11,803 bases of DNA, taken from contig WJIM01000438.1 of the NCBI GenBank assembly GCA_014730285.1, positions 1 through 11,803 on the forward strand, written 5' to 3'. Positions 1-6,875 of this stretch are shown in pieces. Each line of letters opens with the position of its first letter. Position 1 is the first letter of the stretch. Source of the DNA: Candidatus Zixiibacteriota bacterium (lineage in GTDB: Bacteria > Zixibacteria > MSB-5A5 > JAABVY01). A program made the position numbers and the translations under genes. Under the pieces are notes generated by a model. That model made no database searches. It was given only the letters and a program-made list of their open reading frames with translations, and had not been told where the DNA came from.

Positions 1-160
1 CAGTTATAATGCCGGCCAGCTTGTCATCCTCATCGGTAACCAGAAGCGCACCGACCCTGTTTTTCATAATTATCTCAAGGCCATCTTTAATCAATGTCTC
101 CGGCTTGACCTTAAATATCTCACGCTTGCCGTGTTGTTCGAGAATGTCCTTAATTTTCAT
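1..160 (-). CDS. CBS-domain protein, N-terminal part only
   Basis: The first 53 residues are visible; the rest lies beyond the left edge. The ATG at 160 follows GGGAGGG at 164-170, a strong Shine-Dalgarno site. The protein opens with MKIKDILE, and the end of the visible part reads VGALLVTDEDDKLAGIIT. This is the typical first half of a CBS motif: a short helix, then a hydrophobic strand, an acidic turn and 'xAGIIT'. CBS pairs generally bind adenosyl nucleotides and sense energy state or regulate a linked domain. A protein starting directly with CBS, as here, is often a small stand-alone CBS-pair protein, but a longer fusion cannot be excluded. It appears to have its own promoter and is separated from the flavoprotein gene by a terminator-like hairpin. 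Confidence 0.82.
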   Translation of the reverse strand, partial: MKIKDILEQHGKREIFKVKPETLIKDGLEIIMKNRVGALLVTDEDDKLAGIIT

Positions 161-163
161 GTA

Positions 164-191
164 CCCTCCCCATTTTTTTGGAGAAATTATA
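164..191 (-). promoter_or_regulatory. Promoter -10 box and Shine-Dalgarno of the CBS gene
   Basis: On the minus strand a perfect TATAAT lies at 186-191, inside a very AT-rich stretch (about 186-230). The expected transcription start would be near 179, giving a leader of about 18 nt that contains GGGAGGG at 164-170. I find no good -35 box at 16-18 bp; the upstream T/A-rich sequence may serve as an UP-like element. The position just after a terminator-like hairpin supports a separate transcription unit. Confidence 0.5.
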
Positions 192-221
192 ATATATTAT
201 TTTTCGAATAAAAAATGAATT

Positions 222-244
222 AAAAGCAAAAAGCCAAGGGCTTT
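222..244 (-). terminator. Candidate intrinsic terminator after the ABC-F/flavoprotein pair
   Basis: Read on the minus strand, AAAGCC at 239-244 pairs with GGCTTT at 230-235 around a 3-nt loop (CTT). The T-rich tract TTTTTGCTTTT follows at 222-232, partly overlapping the stem. The stem is only 6 bp with three G-C pairs, so it is a modest terminator. It lies about 75 bp after the flavoprotein stop codon and before the CBS promoter, which is where a terminator is expected. Confidence 0.5.
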
Positions 245-316
245 ATGCGATTACCTCCGATAATGGCATTTAATATTCTGTTTTAATACAACATATATTC
301 AAGTGGAAAGTTTAGG

Positions 317-934
317 CTATTTTGTGATTAACGACCGCGCCGCTTTTCTGCCGATCTCGAATGCTTTTCGCAGAATATCGCTGTCTTTTCTGACAGCGCC
401 TTTGGTGTAGTAGGGATGAGCATAGATTATCTGGTCGAACAGCTTGACTTTACACCAGATAAAAAAGCCTTTGACCACCGTTAGGGCATGCTCGAATTTC
501 TCACGTTCACCGCCGACCAGCACTATTATTCCCAGACGCGGCCTAAGATCGAGATCGGCGAATTCAAAATTGCCTGTCTCGTATCCGACTAAGGGCTTGA
601 AGCAGTTGCAGCGGTCGATTAAAAGCTTTGTCTGGGCGCTGACAGTATCGAAATAAACAGGGGAGGATATAACGGCAATATCGCATTGGGCGAATTTACG
701 CAGATACGGAAAAAGGTCGTCCTCGAAAAAGCAGAGCTTCTCGCCCGGCGATTCTCCGCAGGCCTGGCAGGGCAGGATATCCAGATCATTGAGGTAGACA
801 TGCTCATGCTCAAAACCATGCTCCACGGCGCCACGGATTATTTCCTGCGTGAGCAGGTCGGTATTGCTTTCCTTAACAGGAGAGCCGTTGAAAGCGATAA
901 TCTTTTTAGCCGGTGAGTTCTTCATAATCCTCAT
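317..934 (-). CDS. Flavodoxin-fold NAD(P)H-dependent FMN oxidoreductase
   Basis: This 205-residue protein belongs to the NADPH-dependent FMN reductase / iron-sulfur flavoprotein-like group. The FMN-phosphate loop is FNGSPVKESNT (residues 15-25), after a beta strand (KIIAF). The second flavin segment is SSPVYFDTVSAQTKLLIDR (90-108). Relatives carry a cysteine cluster before a 'DDx' motif. Here that region is PCQAC (55-59), then C68 and EDD (71-73), so one cysteine of the usual CxxCxxC..C set is missing and a 4Fe-4S cluster is unlikely. The likely role is cytosolic flavin-dependent reduction of quinones, nitro compounds or other electron acceptors; the substrate is unknown. The ATG at 934 lies inside the 3' end of the ABC-F gene (29-bp overlap) behind GGAAGGG. 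A second ATG at 925, behind GAGG, is equally possible. The overlap implies co-transcription and translational coupling. Confidence 0.82.
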   Translation of the reverse strand: MRIMKNSPAKKIIAFNGSPVKESNTDLLTQEIIRGAVEHGFEHEHVYLNDLDILPCQACGESPGEKLCFFEDDLFPYLRKFAQCDIAVISSPVYFDTVSAQTKLLIDRCNCFKPLVGYETGNFEFADLDLRPRLGIIVLVGGEREKFEHALTVVKGFFIWCKVKLFDQIIYAHPYYTKGAVRKDSDILRKAFEIGRKAARSLITK

Positions 935-2780
935 AAAGCCCTTCCAGCATTTTCTCCATCTCGGCCTTTTCCTTTTCCAGCGAGGCCAGTTTTTCCCAGT
1001 CCGAGGCCAGATCCGGATCGACCAGCATAGCCTCGATCTCCTCGATTTTGGCTTCTGTCAGGACAATCTGATGCTCGGCACGCTTGACGCGTTTCTGGTG
1101 CCGACGCTGATCCTTTAGCTTCTCCCAGGCCGCCTTGGTATCGGAGCTTTCCTTTTTGCGCGGCTTTTTCAGCGCCTCCTGCTCGCGCTGCATACGTTTT
1201 TCCCAGTAGTAAGAGAAATTGCCCAGGTATTCTCTGACATTTCGGTTTTCGACAGCATAAATCTTTTTGACGGTGTTGTCGAGGAAATAGCGGTCATGGG
1301 AGATAACCAGCACCGTACCGTTAAAATCATTTAAGGCTTGCTCGAGCATTTTGACCGAGGGGATGTCGAGATGATTTGTGGGCTCGTCTAAAATCAGGAA
1401 ATTTGCCGGATTGACGAATATCTTAGCCAGCGAAAGCCTGCTTTTCTCACCGCCCGACAGTGATTTGACGGGACGGAAGATATCCTCGCCCGTGAATAAG
1501 AAACGTCCCAGGTATGAACGCAACTCCTCGGCTAAGGCCTGCGGTTTTTCCTCCCAGATGACGTCGATAACATCAGCATCCATATCCAGCCCGACCAGCT
1601 CCTGATCGTAGTATGTGTATTCAACATTATTGCCGATATTTATCTCGCCCGAATCCGCTTCGGCCTGCCCGGTAATCATTCGTATCAGTGTGGTTTTGCC
1701 AGAGCCGTTGGGGCCTATAAGCCCCACTTTCTCGCCGCGTTCGATTTTGAAGCTGACATCATTAAAAAGCTGCTTGTGATCAAATGATTTAGATAAGCCG
1801 TCGATCTCCAGAATCTTCTGCCAGCTTCGGCCCGAGGACTGAATATCGAGTTTCATCTTCTGTATGTCCTCGTGCGGCTTTTCCAGCGGATCCATCTTCT
1901 GAAGCATCTTCCTTCGAGATTGCGCCTGCTTGGTCTTTTGTCCGGCTATATTCTTCTGAATGAAGTCCTTGATTCGTTCGATCTCCTCGGCTTTATGCTC
2001 GTATGCTTTTTGAGCAAGACGGTGCCGTATTTCCGATTCCTTTTCATAAAAATCGAAATTGCCGTGATATATCTCCAGCCCTCGGCTGGTTAGTTCTGCT
2101 GTTTTCTGTGCCACGCGGTTCATAAAATAGCGGTCGTGTGATACTATAATCACGCTGCCTTTAAAAGCCGATAGATATTCCTCCAGCCATTGTGTTGATT
2201 CTATATCGAGATAATTGGTGGGCTCGTCAAGAAGCAGAAGATCGGGTTCCTCAAGAAGGATTTTGGCCAGAAATACTCTGTTTTTTTCACCGCCGGAAAA
2301 CTTTTTGACTTCTTTCAGCCAGACCTCCTCTGGAAATCCCAGGCCGAGCAGTACAATTTTTATTTTCTCCTCGTAATCAAAACCGCCTTTAATCTCGAAC
2401 TCCTCCTGGAGCTTGCCGTATTTTTCCAGTGCCGCCTGATCATCAGCATTTTCCGCAATCGTATCTTCCAGCTCTTTGATTTCATCTTTTATCGCCAATA
2501 GATCACTGAAGGCATCCAGAAGCTCCAGCCAGAGAGTTTTGCCGCTTTCGATTTCGGCTTCCTGCGGCATATAGCCGATTTTCTGGTTTTTGGCGCGTAG
2601 AACACTGCCCTCATCCGGCGTAATTTCGCCTTTAATAATCCGGAAGAGGGTAGTTTTGCCCACGCCGTTGCGCCCCACAAGGGCATATTTCTCACCGTGA
2701 TTAATCTGCCATGAGAGTCCCGATAGAATATGGCGATTGGGATAGGACTTATGAATATTTTCCAGATACACCTGTCGCAT
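906..2780 (-). CDS. ABC-F family ATPase (ribosome-associated, Uup/YdiF-like)
   Basis: The protein has 624 residues, two ABC ATPase domains and no membrane segments. Domain 1 has Walker A GRNGVGKT (36-43), signature FSGGE (161-165), Walker B LLLLDEP (181-187, with D185 and E186) and switch H215. A charged helical linker follows (about 240-320), corresponding to the ABC-F P-site tRNA-interaction region. Domain 2 has GPNGSGKT (356-363), LSGGE (441-445), LILDEP (462-467) and H495. A Lys/Glu-rich coiled coil closes the protein (about 545-622), as in Uup and YdiF-type members. Both ATP sites look intact. ABC-F proteins bind the ribosomal E site and ease stalled or slow translation; some protect against antibiotics, but sequence alone does not assign that here. 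The ATG at 2780 has no Shine-Dalgarno and sits where a leaderless transcript would begin (see promoter at 2787-2814). The 3' end overlaps the flavoprotein gene. Confidence 0.95.
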   Translation of the reverse strand: MRQVYLENIHKSYPNRHILSGLSWQINHGEKYALVGRNGVGKTTLFRIIKGEITPDEGSVLRAKNQKIGYMPQEAEIESGKTLWLELLDAFSDLLAIKDEIKELEDTIAENADDQAALEKYGKLQEEFEIKGGFDYEEKIKIVLLGLGFPEEVWLKEVKKFSGGEKNRVFLAKILLEEPDLLLLDEPTNYLDIESTQWLEEYLSAFKGSVIIVSHDRYFMNRVAQKTAELTSRGLEIYHGNFDFYEKESEIRHRLAQKAYEHKAEEIERIKDFIQKNIAGQKTKQAQSRRKMLQKMDPLEKPHEDIQKMKLDIQSSGRSWQKILEIDGLSKSFDHKQLFNDVSFKIERGEKVGLIGPNGSGKTTLIRMITGQAEADSGEINIGNNVEYTYYDQELVGLDMDADVIDVIWEEKPQALAEELRSYLGRFLFTGEDIFRPVKSLSGGEKSRLSLAKIFVNPANFLILDEPTNHLDIPSVKMLEQALNDFNGTVLVISHDRYFLDNTVKKIYAVENRNVREYLGNFSYYWEKRMQREQEALKKPRKKESSDTKAAWEKLKDQRRHQKRVKRAEHQIVLTEAKIEEIEAMLVDPDLASDWEKLASLEKEKAEMEKMLEGLYEDYEELTG

Positions 2781-2786
2781 GGGGAG

Positions 2787-2814
2787 AATTTAGCAAAGTC
2801 CTGAGATTTGTCAA
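2787..2814 (-). promoter_or_regulatory. Promoter of the ABC-F gene, placed for a leaderless mRNA
   Basis: On the minus strand, TTGACA (2809-2814, perfect -35 consensus) is followed after 16 bp by TAAATT (2787-2792). That fits TANNNT and matches TATAAT at four of six bases. Only six bases, CTCCCC, separate the -10 box from the ATG at 2780. A start site seven bases beyond the -10 would be the A of the ATG itself. The 44-bp gap has no purine-rich Shine-Dalgarno next to the ATG, which agrees with leaderless initiation. Confidence 0.55.
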
Positions 2815-2824
2815 AAGGAATCGT

Positions 2825-4924
2825 CTACGTAGTTTCAGTTGCGGGCTCCTGTGATGAGCGCGCCAGAAGCATCTCGGCCGCCAGTAAGAGCAGGGCCAGG
2901 ATGAAAAATATTTTGGAGAATTCCTTGCCCAGACGGCTTTCCTGAATTATCTGGGCATGGTCGCCATCAGGCGGAAGCTTGATAATCTCGTATTCCGGGG
3001 CGGCTTCCTTCAAATCGTCAACCTCCAGAAAATTCCCGCTCGATTCATCGACTGGAAAATTGACAGCAAAACTCTCCACCGGCTGTTCGTCGACCGCAAT
3101 GCTGGAAATGCCGTTGGAGGGGATGGGCGGAATCGTCAGGTTGAGTTCCGCGCCGGAGAAATTATAGGCGGGATAGATTTTATTATCTGAAGGCGTAATT
3201 ATCTCGACCGATTTTTCGGGATTTATGTTGAGAATGGTCTTGGTAATCGGTTCTCCGGTAACGAAATTTTCGCGCAGGCGGTTTATATCGTAGGCCAGGT
3301 ATTCCAACGCACGGTTCATGAAGGTCACGAAGAAGGGATGGCTGATCAGGTCGGAATCCTCAGCCGAAGCCGAACTCATGACCGCCAGTATCTTGCCGCT
3401 GCCCCATTGAGCATCGATTATGGCGGGAGTACCGATTGAGAATGACGAAAGCACTTTGCCCTCTGTGGGTGGTCCAATCTGCACTATTTTGAAGAAATCT
3501 ATCTCGGGAAGATAATCCTCGGCAATTTCTCCGAAACGGCTGAAGACCGGATGTGTGAAATCGAGAGAACTCAGGCGATAGAAACCCTCTCCCTCTTTGA
3601 CTTCAAGCTGGCCGGTAATAACCGCACCAAAAACAGGGCGCATGATTCTTTCGTTTAAAGCCTGCATATTATTATCGTCGGAAATAAAGGCCATCACAGA
3701 GCCGCCCGATTTAACATAATTCATGAGCTGCGACATATTGGCCTGCGACAGAAACTTGGATGCGCTCAGGATTATGCAGTCATAGTTTTGCAGGTTCAGG
3801 GTCGGAAGATTCGATATCGGCTCCGAGGTGACATTAATCTGTGAGGGCGATTCCGGCAGCGGCTTGAAAGCCATTTTTACGAAGAAATCATCCCCTTCGT
3901 TTTCATACAGGCTAAGGGCGCGGATTTCCGATGGAATATTGATCGTGAAATATACGCGATTATCCTCGATCAAATCGTCATCGGTGAGCTCGATGAAACC
4001 CTCATGCTCGCCCGGGCTTTCGAATGTGTTATTGAACCTGACCTTTTCCGAGCTTCCGGCCGAGATCGACATATCGGTTTGTGAAATCCTCTTTTTATCT
4101 ATGTAAAGGCTGATCAGAAGATTATCCACACGCCTGTCACTTTCGTTTATGATATCCGCCGAAATATCCACCGGCCGTCCGGGATAAATAAGCGAATTGC
4201 CAAAATCGATATTAGCGGCTTTGATATTCTCATAATCCTCTTTCACCAGCCTGCTGACATAAACCTTCAGGTTTTCGTATTCATCGGCACTCGTTACCGA
4301 TAAGGCCTCCCATGACGGTCCGGCCATATCCGAGAAGATATAAATTTCTTTTACCAGATTGTCGCTTTCATGCATTAGATCAAGCGCCGCTTCGAATGCC
4401 AGCGCGGGATTTGTTGCTGTGCGAGTCGGGTCCAGTTCTGAAAGGGTCTTTCTGACGAATGTATGGTTCGTTGTAAAGCCGTTAGTTTCGATTACCGGAT
4501 TTTTACTGAAAGATATGACCGCAATCTCATCCTTGGCCTGGAAATCTTCCAGAATCGAAAGCGCTTCGGTTTTGGCCAGTTCGAAAAGCGAGCCCTCGGC
4601 GGTTTCTGTGGACATGGAAAGTGAATTATCAACCAGAAGCACAACCGAGGCCTGAGCCGCGCTTCCCAATGCGGCGGAGTATGAGCCCTCTGTGGTGGGA
4701 CGGGCAAAGGCAATGACCAAAAGCAGTATGATAAGCGTGCGCAGAATCAATAGAAGTATCTGCTTTAACTTCAGCCTGCGCATGCGGGTTTTCTGAAGTG
4801 ATTTCAGGTAACGTATGGAGGAGAACTGTATTCGTTTCACTCTCTGGCGGTTGAAAAGATGAATCAGGATCGGTATTATTGCCAGTGCGGAGAGAAGAAG
4901 TATAGTTGTATTCAGAAAGCCCAT
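2825..4924 (-). CDS. BatA-type membrane protein with von Willebrand factor A domain
   Basis: The protein has 699 residues. The N-terminus has two membrane segments (about 5-24 and 55-75) joined by a basic loop (RQRVKRIQF, RMRRLKLKQ) and followed by FARP, the signature of the BatA N-terminal domain. The von Willebrand A domain follows (about 92-225). Its metal-ion (MIDAS) site is DNSLS (D99, S101, S103), a Thr in RTATNP (T169 or T171) and D199 in FSDMAG, so it looks complete. Next come beta-rich segments (about 235-330) and a Rossmann/amidotransferase-like stretch around YDCIILSASK and YVKSGGSVMAFI (381-414), as seen in large BatA relatives. A single C-terminal membrane helix (about 670-687) and a short tail end the protein. 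Most of it is expected outside the inner membrane. The ATG at 4924 follows AAAGGA, eight bases after the TPR gene stop, so the two are almost certainly co-translated. Related proteins usually sit with MoxR and DUF58 genes; neither is adjacent here. The function is unknown, perhaps envelope complex assembly. Confidence 0.85.
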   Translation of the reverse strand: MGFLNTTILLLSALAIIPILIHLFNRQRVKRIQFSSIRYLKSLQKTRMRRLKLKQILLLILRTLIILLLVIAFARPTTEGSYSAALGSAAQASVVLLVDNSLSMSTETAEGSLFELAKTEALSILEDFQAKDEIAVISFSKNPVIETNGFTTNHTFVRKTLSELDPTRTATNPALAFEAALDLMHESDNLVKEIYIFSDMAGPSWEALSVTSADEYENLKVYVSRLVKEDYENIKAANIDFGNSLIYPGRPVDISADIINESDRRVDNLLISLYIDKKRISQTDMSISAGSSEKVRFNNTFESPGEHEGFIELTDDDLIEDNRVYFTINIPSEIRALSLYENEGDDFFVKMAFKPLPESPSQINVTSEPISNLPTLNLQNYDCIILSASKFLSQANMSQLMNYVKSGGSVMAFISDDNNMQALNERIMRPVFGAVITGQLEVKEGEGFYRLSSLDFTHPVFSRFGEIAEDYLPEIDFFKIVQIGPPTEGKVLSSFSIGTPAIIDAQWGSGKILAVMSSASAEDSDLISHPFFVTFMNRALEYLAYDINRLRENFVTGEPITKTILNINPEKSVEIITPSDNKIYPAYNFSGAELNLTIPPIPSNGISSIAVDEQPVESFAVNFPVDESSGNFLEVDDLKEAAPEYEIIKLPPDGDHAQIIQESRLGKEFSKIFFILALLLLAAEMLLARSSQEPATETT

Positions 4925-4932
4925 CTTATCCT

Positions 4933-6825
4933 TTAAATGCTAAACGGTTTGTCCAGATGCTTTTCGGCTGCCTGCCTGTCGAGGTATGCCGAGGGTATCT
5001 TGAGCACTCGATTGTAATAGATCCTGGCGTTTTCGCGGTCGTTCTGCAGATCGTAGGCCATTCCCATTGCCAGCATAGCTCTTCCCAGATAAAACGGACG
5101 CATCTCCACGAATTCTGCATGCGTAAGGTAATCCCGGGCTGCCTGAGCTTCACCCAGATAAAGGGCCGCCTCGCCCGCCCGCATATTGTACAGTGAGTTG
5201 TCGGGGTATTGCGACAAGAGGTTTTTGGCGGCGTTTAATGCCAGTGTGAACTGGGTATCAGCCGAGTCGGATTTACCCTCGCGTTTGTATATGCGGCCCA
5301 GATGAAGATGGCCGTCAATCTTCAAGGGGATAGATTTCCCGCTGTCCAGAAGCATTGTAAAGCTCTCCCTGGACTTGTCGTAGTCGCCCATGAAATAATG
5401 CAACTGGCCGAGTTTATAGTTCAGGATTTCGTCAAATGTCTCTCTTTGATCACCATATTGATTATAATAATACTGGGCCGAATCAATCTTGCCGTTCGCG
5501 AACATCATATTGGCAATTGGCAGCCAGACATCTGATTCGTCAACATATTCACCAAGTTTATGAAGCGCATCGGCGGATTTTTCATAATACCCCGCCATGT
5601 AATAGACATTATAAATATTGGCAAGCATCGCGCTGTCTAAGGGCTTTTCTTCCAAGGCCTGCTCATAAAGATAAATCGCCTCTGACATATCCCGTTGAAT
5701 CAGGGCGCGCTGGGCAAAGAAATTATACAACCCGTACTGGAATGATGCCGTGTCGACGAAATTTAGCCAGTCGGCTTCGATATCCGCCATGCTCATCCCG
5801 GAAAACTCTTCAAGCTTTTCTTTGAGGGTTAAATCGGTAGATTGTACATACAAATTTCTGAATTTATCTACCGGCATTTTGGCCGAAAGCCAGGCTATAA
5901 ACGAGGCGGCCTGAATTCTTCTTTTGTGTACATCATCGAGATTGTCGAAATCTTTGGACACAAACATATCCTCGAGCGGATATAATCCCTCGTTGTTTTT
6001 GTATTCGCGGGCATAGAAGACATGAAACTCGGTCAGATTAGCCGCGCCCACAGCCATTAATTTGGGAGAATAGCCCCAGTAACGGTAGAGCTTCATCAGG
6101 TTAACGGCTTCCACCGCCAGGCCGTGATTTTGATGGCTGTACTCGTAGTAAATGCTGTTTTTGGCGGGATGAAATCCGAAATCCCTGCCGTCAAAATCTG
6201 CATAGTACGGAGCATCACAGGGATAAAGATAAAAGTTTATCTTACCCGGCTGGGTGAAGCTGAATATCTCGTTGAACCGCTTCAACTCCATCTCGAGATG
6301 ATCGCGTACGCCGTTCCAGTGGATATCTCCGAGAGAATTCGGTACGAAATATATATCGAAGTTTGCCGAGGGATCGAATAGGAAAACATCCTCATCTTTA
6401 TGCGTGAACCGGCAGTTGATTTCCATGCTGTCGATTTTCAACGGCGTGGCCAGAACTTTGTAGACATGCTCGCCCTTTACCAGCACCGAATCAACTATAT
6501 ACGGTATGCCGATTTGCGATTTCAGGCGATTCATATGCGGTGAACTTTTGGGCGGCAGGGGGATATGGCTGAGGTGTATACTCAGATCGTCACCGTTGCG
6601 GCCGCTGTAGGTAATATCCAGGCTCAAATTGCCGCAAAATGCCTCGATCGGCGTGCCCATAATCAGAGTCAGGGTATCGCAGGAGACCATTACCGAATTC
6701 TGCGAATCGCCTTCATATTCGAGAGATTTGACCTCCAGAAGCAATGTCTCTGTGGTTTCATCCGCCTGTAATATTACCGGCAAAGCCAGAATTATAAGAA
6801 CTACCGCAATAACGCTTTTATTCAA
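4933..6825 (-). CDS. Secreted TPR protein with a degenerate peptidase-MA-like domain
   Basis: The 630-residue protein starts with a signal peptide (K3, hydrophobic core about 5-18, probable cleavage after LQA near residue 21). I choose the TTG at 6825 because a strong AAGGAGG lies five bases upstream. Residues about 150-360 resemble the gluzincin 'peptidase MA' fold: a strand NSIYYEY, a helix GLAVEAVNL, a segment LMAVGAANL and a C-terminal block SFIAWLSAKM...KEKLEEFSGMSMADIEADW. Where active relatives have HExxH, this protein has VEAVN (238-242). Where they have WLSEGLA, it has LMAVGAA (256-262). All zinc ligands therefore seem lost, and it is probably not a protease. Residues about 365-625 hold roughly seven TPR units (for example AIYLYEQALEEKP and ARIYYNRVLKIPSA), pointing to protein binding outside the cytoplasm. 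The BatA-like membrane protein follows immediately and is a likely partner. The peptidase-like assignment is my by-eye alignment. Confidence 0.78.
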   Translation of the reverse strand: MNKSVIAVVLIILALPVILQADETTETLLLEVKSLEYEGDSQNSVMVSCDTLTLIMGTPIEAFCGNLSLDITYSGRNGDDLSIHLSHIPLPPKSSPHMNRLKSQIGIPYIVDSVLVKGEHVYKVLATPLKIDSMEINCRFTHKDEDVFLFDPSANFDIYFVPNSLGDIHWNGVRDHLEMELKRFNEIFSFTQPGKINFYLYPCDAPYYADFDGRDFGFHPAKNSIYYEYSHQNHGLAVEAVNLMKLYRYWGYSPKLMAVGAANLTEFHVFYAREYKNNEGLYPLEDMFVSKDFDNLDDVHKRRIQAASFIAWLSAKMPVDKFRNLYVQSTDLTLKEKLEEFSGMSMADIEADWLNFVDTASFQYGLYNFFAQRALIQRDMSEAIYLYEQALEEKPLDSAMLANIYNVYYMAGYYEKSADALHKLGEYVDESDVWLPIANMMFANGKIDSAQYYYNQYGDQRETFDEILNYKLGQLHYFMGDYDKSRESFTMLLDSGKSIPLKIDGHLHLGRIYKREGKSDSADTQFTLALNAAKNLLSQYPDNSLYNMRAGEAALYLGEAQAARDYLTHAEFVEMRPFYLGRAMLAMGMAYDLQNDRENARIYYNRVLKIPSAYLDRQAAEKHLDKPFSI

Positions 6826-6830
6826 AGAAT

Positions 6831-6875
6831 CCTCCTTTTCTCATAATACAGCAGAACAGGGGAATTGTTCAATTC
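6831..6875 (-). promoter_or_regulatory. Promoter with overlapping palindrome before the TPR/BatA-like pair
   Basis: In the 50-bp gap after comB the minus strand shows TTGAAC (6867-6872), an 18-bp spacer and TATTAT (6843-6848, five of six consensus bases). AAGGAGG follows at about 6831-6837. The predicted start site, near 6836, would leave the Shine-Dalgarno almost at the 5' end of the mRNA. A palindrome GAATTG-AA-CAATTC (6862-6875) covers the -35 box and could be an operator. Read-through from comB is also possible, since no terminator is visible. Confidence 0.45.

Noticed and set aside
9..218. A 69-codon plus-strand frame at the left edge
   Set aside because: It is antisense to the CBS coding region and then runs through its promoter; it has no ribosome site and no recognisable protein.
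224..261. A strong GGAGG on the minus strand at 254-258 that could mark a small gene
   Set aside because: No ATG or GTG follows at a suitable distance. The first TTG is about 13 bases on and opens only five codons before TAA inside the terminator hairpin.
906..2780. Calling the ABC-F protein an antibiotic-resistance factor
   Set aside because: Resistance and housekeeping ABC-F proteins share all visible motifs, and the linker shows no diagnostic feature I can read by eye.
2781..2824. A terminator between the BatA-like and ABC-F genes
   Set aside because: I find no GC-rich hairpin with a T tract in these 44 bases; read-through is likely.
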